From Ruminococcus sp. (lineage in GTDB: Bacteria; Bacillota; Clostridia; Oscillospirales; Ruminococcaceae), in the NCBI GenBank assembly GCA_014799785.1, contig JAAVHI010000019.1:1-64000 (forward strand): 64,000 nucleotides of DNA, read 5' to 3'. This document shows, in pieces, positions 61,816-64,000 of this stretch; the stretch's first letter is position 1; every line of letters begins with the position of its first letter. Both the position numbers and the translations under genes were made by a program. The notes beneath the pieces were generated by a model. The model was given only the letters and a program-made list of their open reading frames with translations. It was not told where the DNA came from and ran no database searches.

Positions 61816-63447
61816 ATGTATAAGGCGCTGTACAGAAAATACCGTCCGTCTACCTTTGACGACGTTGTTTCCCAGCCCCATATCACAACTACGCTGAGAA
61901 ATCAGATAGTTTCGGGAAAGACCGCTCACGCTTACCTTTTCACAGGCTCGCGCGGCACAGGAAAAACCTCCTGCGCGAGGATACTTGCAAAGGCTCTGAA
62001 CTGTCTGCACCCCGTTGACGGAAATCCCTGCCTTAAATGCGAGATATGCCGCGACGCGGACGATAACGCTCTTTCGGACATAATTGAGATAGACGCGGCT
62101 TCAAACAACGGCGTGGACGATGTCCGCGACCTGCGGGATGGTGCGGTCTACACCGCGGAAAGATGTAAATACAGAATTTATATAATCGACGAGGTTCATA
62201 TGCTCACCAAGGAGGCGTTCAACGCGCTTCTGAAAATTATGGAGGAGCCGCCTCCTCACGTTAAGTTTATTCTCGCAACAACCGAGATACACAAGGTTCT
62301 GCCGACAATTCTGTCACGCTGTCAGCGGTACGATTTCCGCAGGATACTTCCCAAGGACATCACCGATCGGCTTTTGTATGTTGCCGAGCAGGAAAATATC
62401 TCCTTAGACCCGGAAGCCGCCGAGCTTATCGCAAAAACAGCCGACGGAGGCATGAGAGACGCGCTTTCCCTGCTTGACCAGTGCATTGCTTTTTCCGAGA
62501 ACGTTACTCTTGATATTGTTTCGGGAGCGGCGGGTATCGCGGGACGCGAACCTGTTTTCGAGATACTTGAAGCCGCCGCGGACTGCGACGCCGCAAAAGC
62601 TATTGGCGTTGTGGACAAGCTTTATGGTATGTCAAAGGATATGCAGAAGCTTTGCGATGAGCTTATCGCGCAGTTCAGAAATGTGATGGTGGCAAAGGCT
62701 GTACCCGAAAATCTGGACTTGCTTGTGTGTATGCCAAGCGAGCTTGAAAAAATAAAGGCTTTAGCGGAACGGCTTTCTATTGAGGATATCATGCATAAGC
62801 TGGAAATTCTCCAGTCCTGTAACGAGCGTATCGCAAGGGTAAGCTCCAAGCGGGTGGAGATGGAGATGTGCCTGATAAAGCTTTGTACGGCACAAAGTCC
62901 CGCTTCGGGAGGCGGCGCGGCAAATACCGAGCTTCTGGCTAAAATAGATATGCTCGAACAGCGCATTGCGGCTCAGCCGATACAAAGCGGACGTGCGGTA
63001 CAGACGGAGCAAGCCGTTCAGCCTGCACAAACTGCACAGGCGGCACAGCCATCAAAGCCGCAGTATTCTCCCAAACAGCAGGCGGAGACGGGCGATCTGT
63101 CTAAGATGAAGCCGGAAGATTTCGTGAACGAGGACAGGTGGCAGGATATCCTTGAAAAATTCGCGGAAATATGTCCGTCGGTAAACGGCGCGCTGAACGG
63201 CTCTTACGCTGTAAAGGGCGGCGGCTATATGCTGATCTATACCGAAAACAGCTTCTTTTTACAGCTCCTGCGGAACAAGGAAAACGCCGCAAAGCTTCAG
63301 GAGGCGATAAAGCTTGTTACGGGCAACGTTTTCTCGATAAGGGCGAAATGCATTGCTCCTGCGGAAAGCAGCGGGGACAAGCTTCAGGGTGTTCTGCAAA
63401 AGGCGAGAGACAATAATATTCCCGTTGACAGCGAGGGCGGTCAATAA
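61816..63447 (+). CDS. dnaX: DNA polymerase III gamma/tau subunit
   Basis: A 543-residue clamp-loader ATPase: ALYRKYRPSTFDDVVSQPH, Walker A GSRGTGKTS (44-52), zinc Cys in CLHPVDGNPCLKCEIC, IIDEVHML Walker B, and SRC arginine finger (LSRCQRYDFRR). Residues about 385-425 are a Gln/Ala-rich linker to a C-terminal tau-like domain. AAAAGGAG precedes ATG. I found no gamma-type slippery site. Confidence 0.97.
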   Translation: MYKALYRKYRPSTFDDVVSQPHITTTLRNQIVSGKTAHAYLFTGSRGTGKTSCARILAKALNCLHPVDGNPCLKCEICRDADDNALSDIIEIDAASNNGVDDVRDLRDGAVYTAERCKYRIYIIDEVHMLTKEAFNALLKIMEEPPPHVKFILATTEIHKVLPTILSRCQRYDFRRILPKDITDRLLYVAEQENISLDPEAAELIAKTADGGMRDALSLLDQCIAFSENVTLDIVSGAAGIAGREPVFEILEAAADCDAAKAIGVVDKLYGMSKDMQKLCDELIAQFRNVMVAKAVPENLDLLVCMPSELEKIKALAERLSIEDIMHKLEILQSCNERIARVSSKRVEMEMCLIKLCTAQSPASGGGAANTELLAKIDMLEQRIAAQPIQSGRAVQTEQAVQPAQTAQAAQPSKPQYSPKQQAETGDLSKMKPEDFVNEDRWQDILEKFAEICPSVNGALNGSYAVKGGGYMLIYTENSFFLQLLRNKENAAKLQEAIKLVTGNVFSIRAKCIAPAESSGDKLQGVLQKARDNNIPVDSEGGQ

Positions 63448-63551
63448 CAAATACTATAACGCAAATCACCCGAAAGGGTTTGATACAGTAGAAAATGCTC
63501 ACCGTCGGGGCTGCGAAGCAAAATCTAAAACGGCGGAGAAAGGTCAAAAAA

Positions 63552-63899
63552 ATGAAAGCAAGATTACCTCAGGGAATGGGCGGCGGAGCCCAGAATATGA
63601 ACAGCATGATCAAGCAGGCTCAGAAAATGCAGACCAAGATCACCGACCTTCAGGAGGACATCGAGAACAGAGAGTTCTCCACCACAGTCGGCGGCGGAGC
63701 TGTTGAGGTCACAATGTCCGGCAGAAAAGAAATCAAGAAGCTTGTTATCAAGCCCGAAGTCGTTGACCCCGAGGACGTGGAGATGCTTCAGGATCTGATA
63801 ATAAGCGCATTCAACGATACCGTTAAGCAGATAGAGGAAACCACCGAGACCGAAATGGGCGCGATCACGGGCGGAGTATCTTTCCCCGGCTTGTTCTGA
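63552..63899 (+). CDS. ybaB: YbaB/EbfC nucleoid-associated protein
   Basis: A 115-residue DNA-binding protein: GGGAQNMNSMIKQAQKMQTK, FSTTVGGGAVEVTMSGRKEI and EDVEMLQDLIISAFNDTVKQ are the family pattern. It lies between dnaX and recR as usual. Start ATG 63552 follows GAGAAAGG. Confidence 0.95.
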   Translation: MKARLPQGMGGGAQNMNSMIKQAQKMQTKITDLQEDIENREFSTTVGGGAVEVTMSGRKEIKKLVIKPEVVDPEDVEMLQDLIISAFNDTVKQIEETTETEMGAITGGVSFPGLF

Positions 63900-63921
63900 T
63901 TTCCCGCGGCGGAGGTGTTCT

Positions 63922-64000
63922 ATGGCTAACAATACCGCGCTTCCTCTCGTGCTTCTTGCGGAGCAGTTTGCTAAGCTGCCCGGAATAGGCATGAAAAGCG
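63922..64000 (+). CDS. recR: Recombination protein RecR, 5' end only
   Basis: The first 26 codons (MANNTALPLVLLAEQF, then AKLPGIGMKS) match the RecR N-terminus; the HhH segment LPGIG is visible. GGAGG precedes ATG. The gene continues beyond the window. Confidence 0.9.
   Translation, partial: MANNTALPLVLLAEQFAKLPGIGMKS

Noticed and set aside
62740..62765. Possible dnaX frameshift site in a GAA AAA ATA stretch
   Set aside because: The bases do not give a slippery heptamer in the reading phase, and no gamma-type stop follows.
1..64000. CRISPR arrays, insertion sequences or restriction systems
   Set aside because: No regular spaced repeats, transposase or methylase/nuclease genes were found in the window.

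Overview
The window looks like a chromosome segment of an anaerobic, low-to-mid GC Firmicute, most likely a Clostridia/Ruminococcaceae-type gut bacterium. The reasons are the Firmicutes gene orders (SRP RNA-dnaX-ybaB-recR; rplS-lepB-rbgA-rnhB-yraN; tig-clpP-clpX-lon-engB), a T-box in front of leuA, TTGACA/TTGCAA-17 bp-TATAAT promoters often with an extended -10 TG, and strong AGGAGG-type ribosome sites. It falls into a prophage (1 to about 24.85 kb) and core chromosome (about 24.85 kb to 64 kb). The prophage is visibly more AT-rich and has different codon use.

The prophage (left end outside the window) is the late half of a contractile-tailed phage of the PBSX/skin-element (Xkd) type, all on the plus strand. 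In order it has a DUF1492/ArpU-like regulator, two phage tRNAs (Gln-TTG, Leu-TAA), terminase small and large subunits, a small HExxH protein, portal, a minor head protein fused to an ADP-ribosyltransferase, scaffold, major capsid, head-tail connectors, sheath, tube, a tail assembly chaperone with a -1 frameshift site (A AAA AAC), tape measure, baseplate (XkdP/Q/R/S/T/U-like), a tail fibre with a self-cleaving C-terminus, holin, NlpC/P60 endolysin, and a sigma-like HTH protein. Integrase, repressor and replication genes must lie to the left of base 1. The tail-end boundary lies between the last phage gene (ends 24819) and the tmk promoter (24917).

The core region starts with a tmk-led run (tmk, DUF2156, lipoprotein, DJ-1, 5-formyl-THF cyclo-ligase, mltG, U32 peptidase, M50 protease, radical SAM pair). 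The rplS operon follows with signal peptidase, rbgA, rnhB, yraN, threonine synthase and a phosphoesterase. Next come a protein quality-control block (tig, clpP, clpX, lon, engB), a small Cys-rich gene, lysA, a nucleotidyltransferase, a GH29 fucosidase and pyruvate kinase. After these are a MATE exporter behind a terminator-type leader that may be a guanidine-IV riboswitch, a CMD/ECF-S/kinase/PPTase run, leuA (minus strand, with a T-box), a MerR-TipAS regulator (minus strand), the SRP RNA, a TPR protein, dnaX, ybaB and the start of recR.

Observations most worth following: the ADP-ribosyltransferase carried on a head protein, the frameshift site, the 101-nt double-stem element between clpX and lon, a palindrome (core CGATTTATCG) shared by the leaders of lon and the Cys-rich gene, the MATE leader, and a 22-kb-separated inverted pair of AGTAACA tandem repeats in the prophage. 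All functional names are from reading the sequences; no database search was run.
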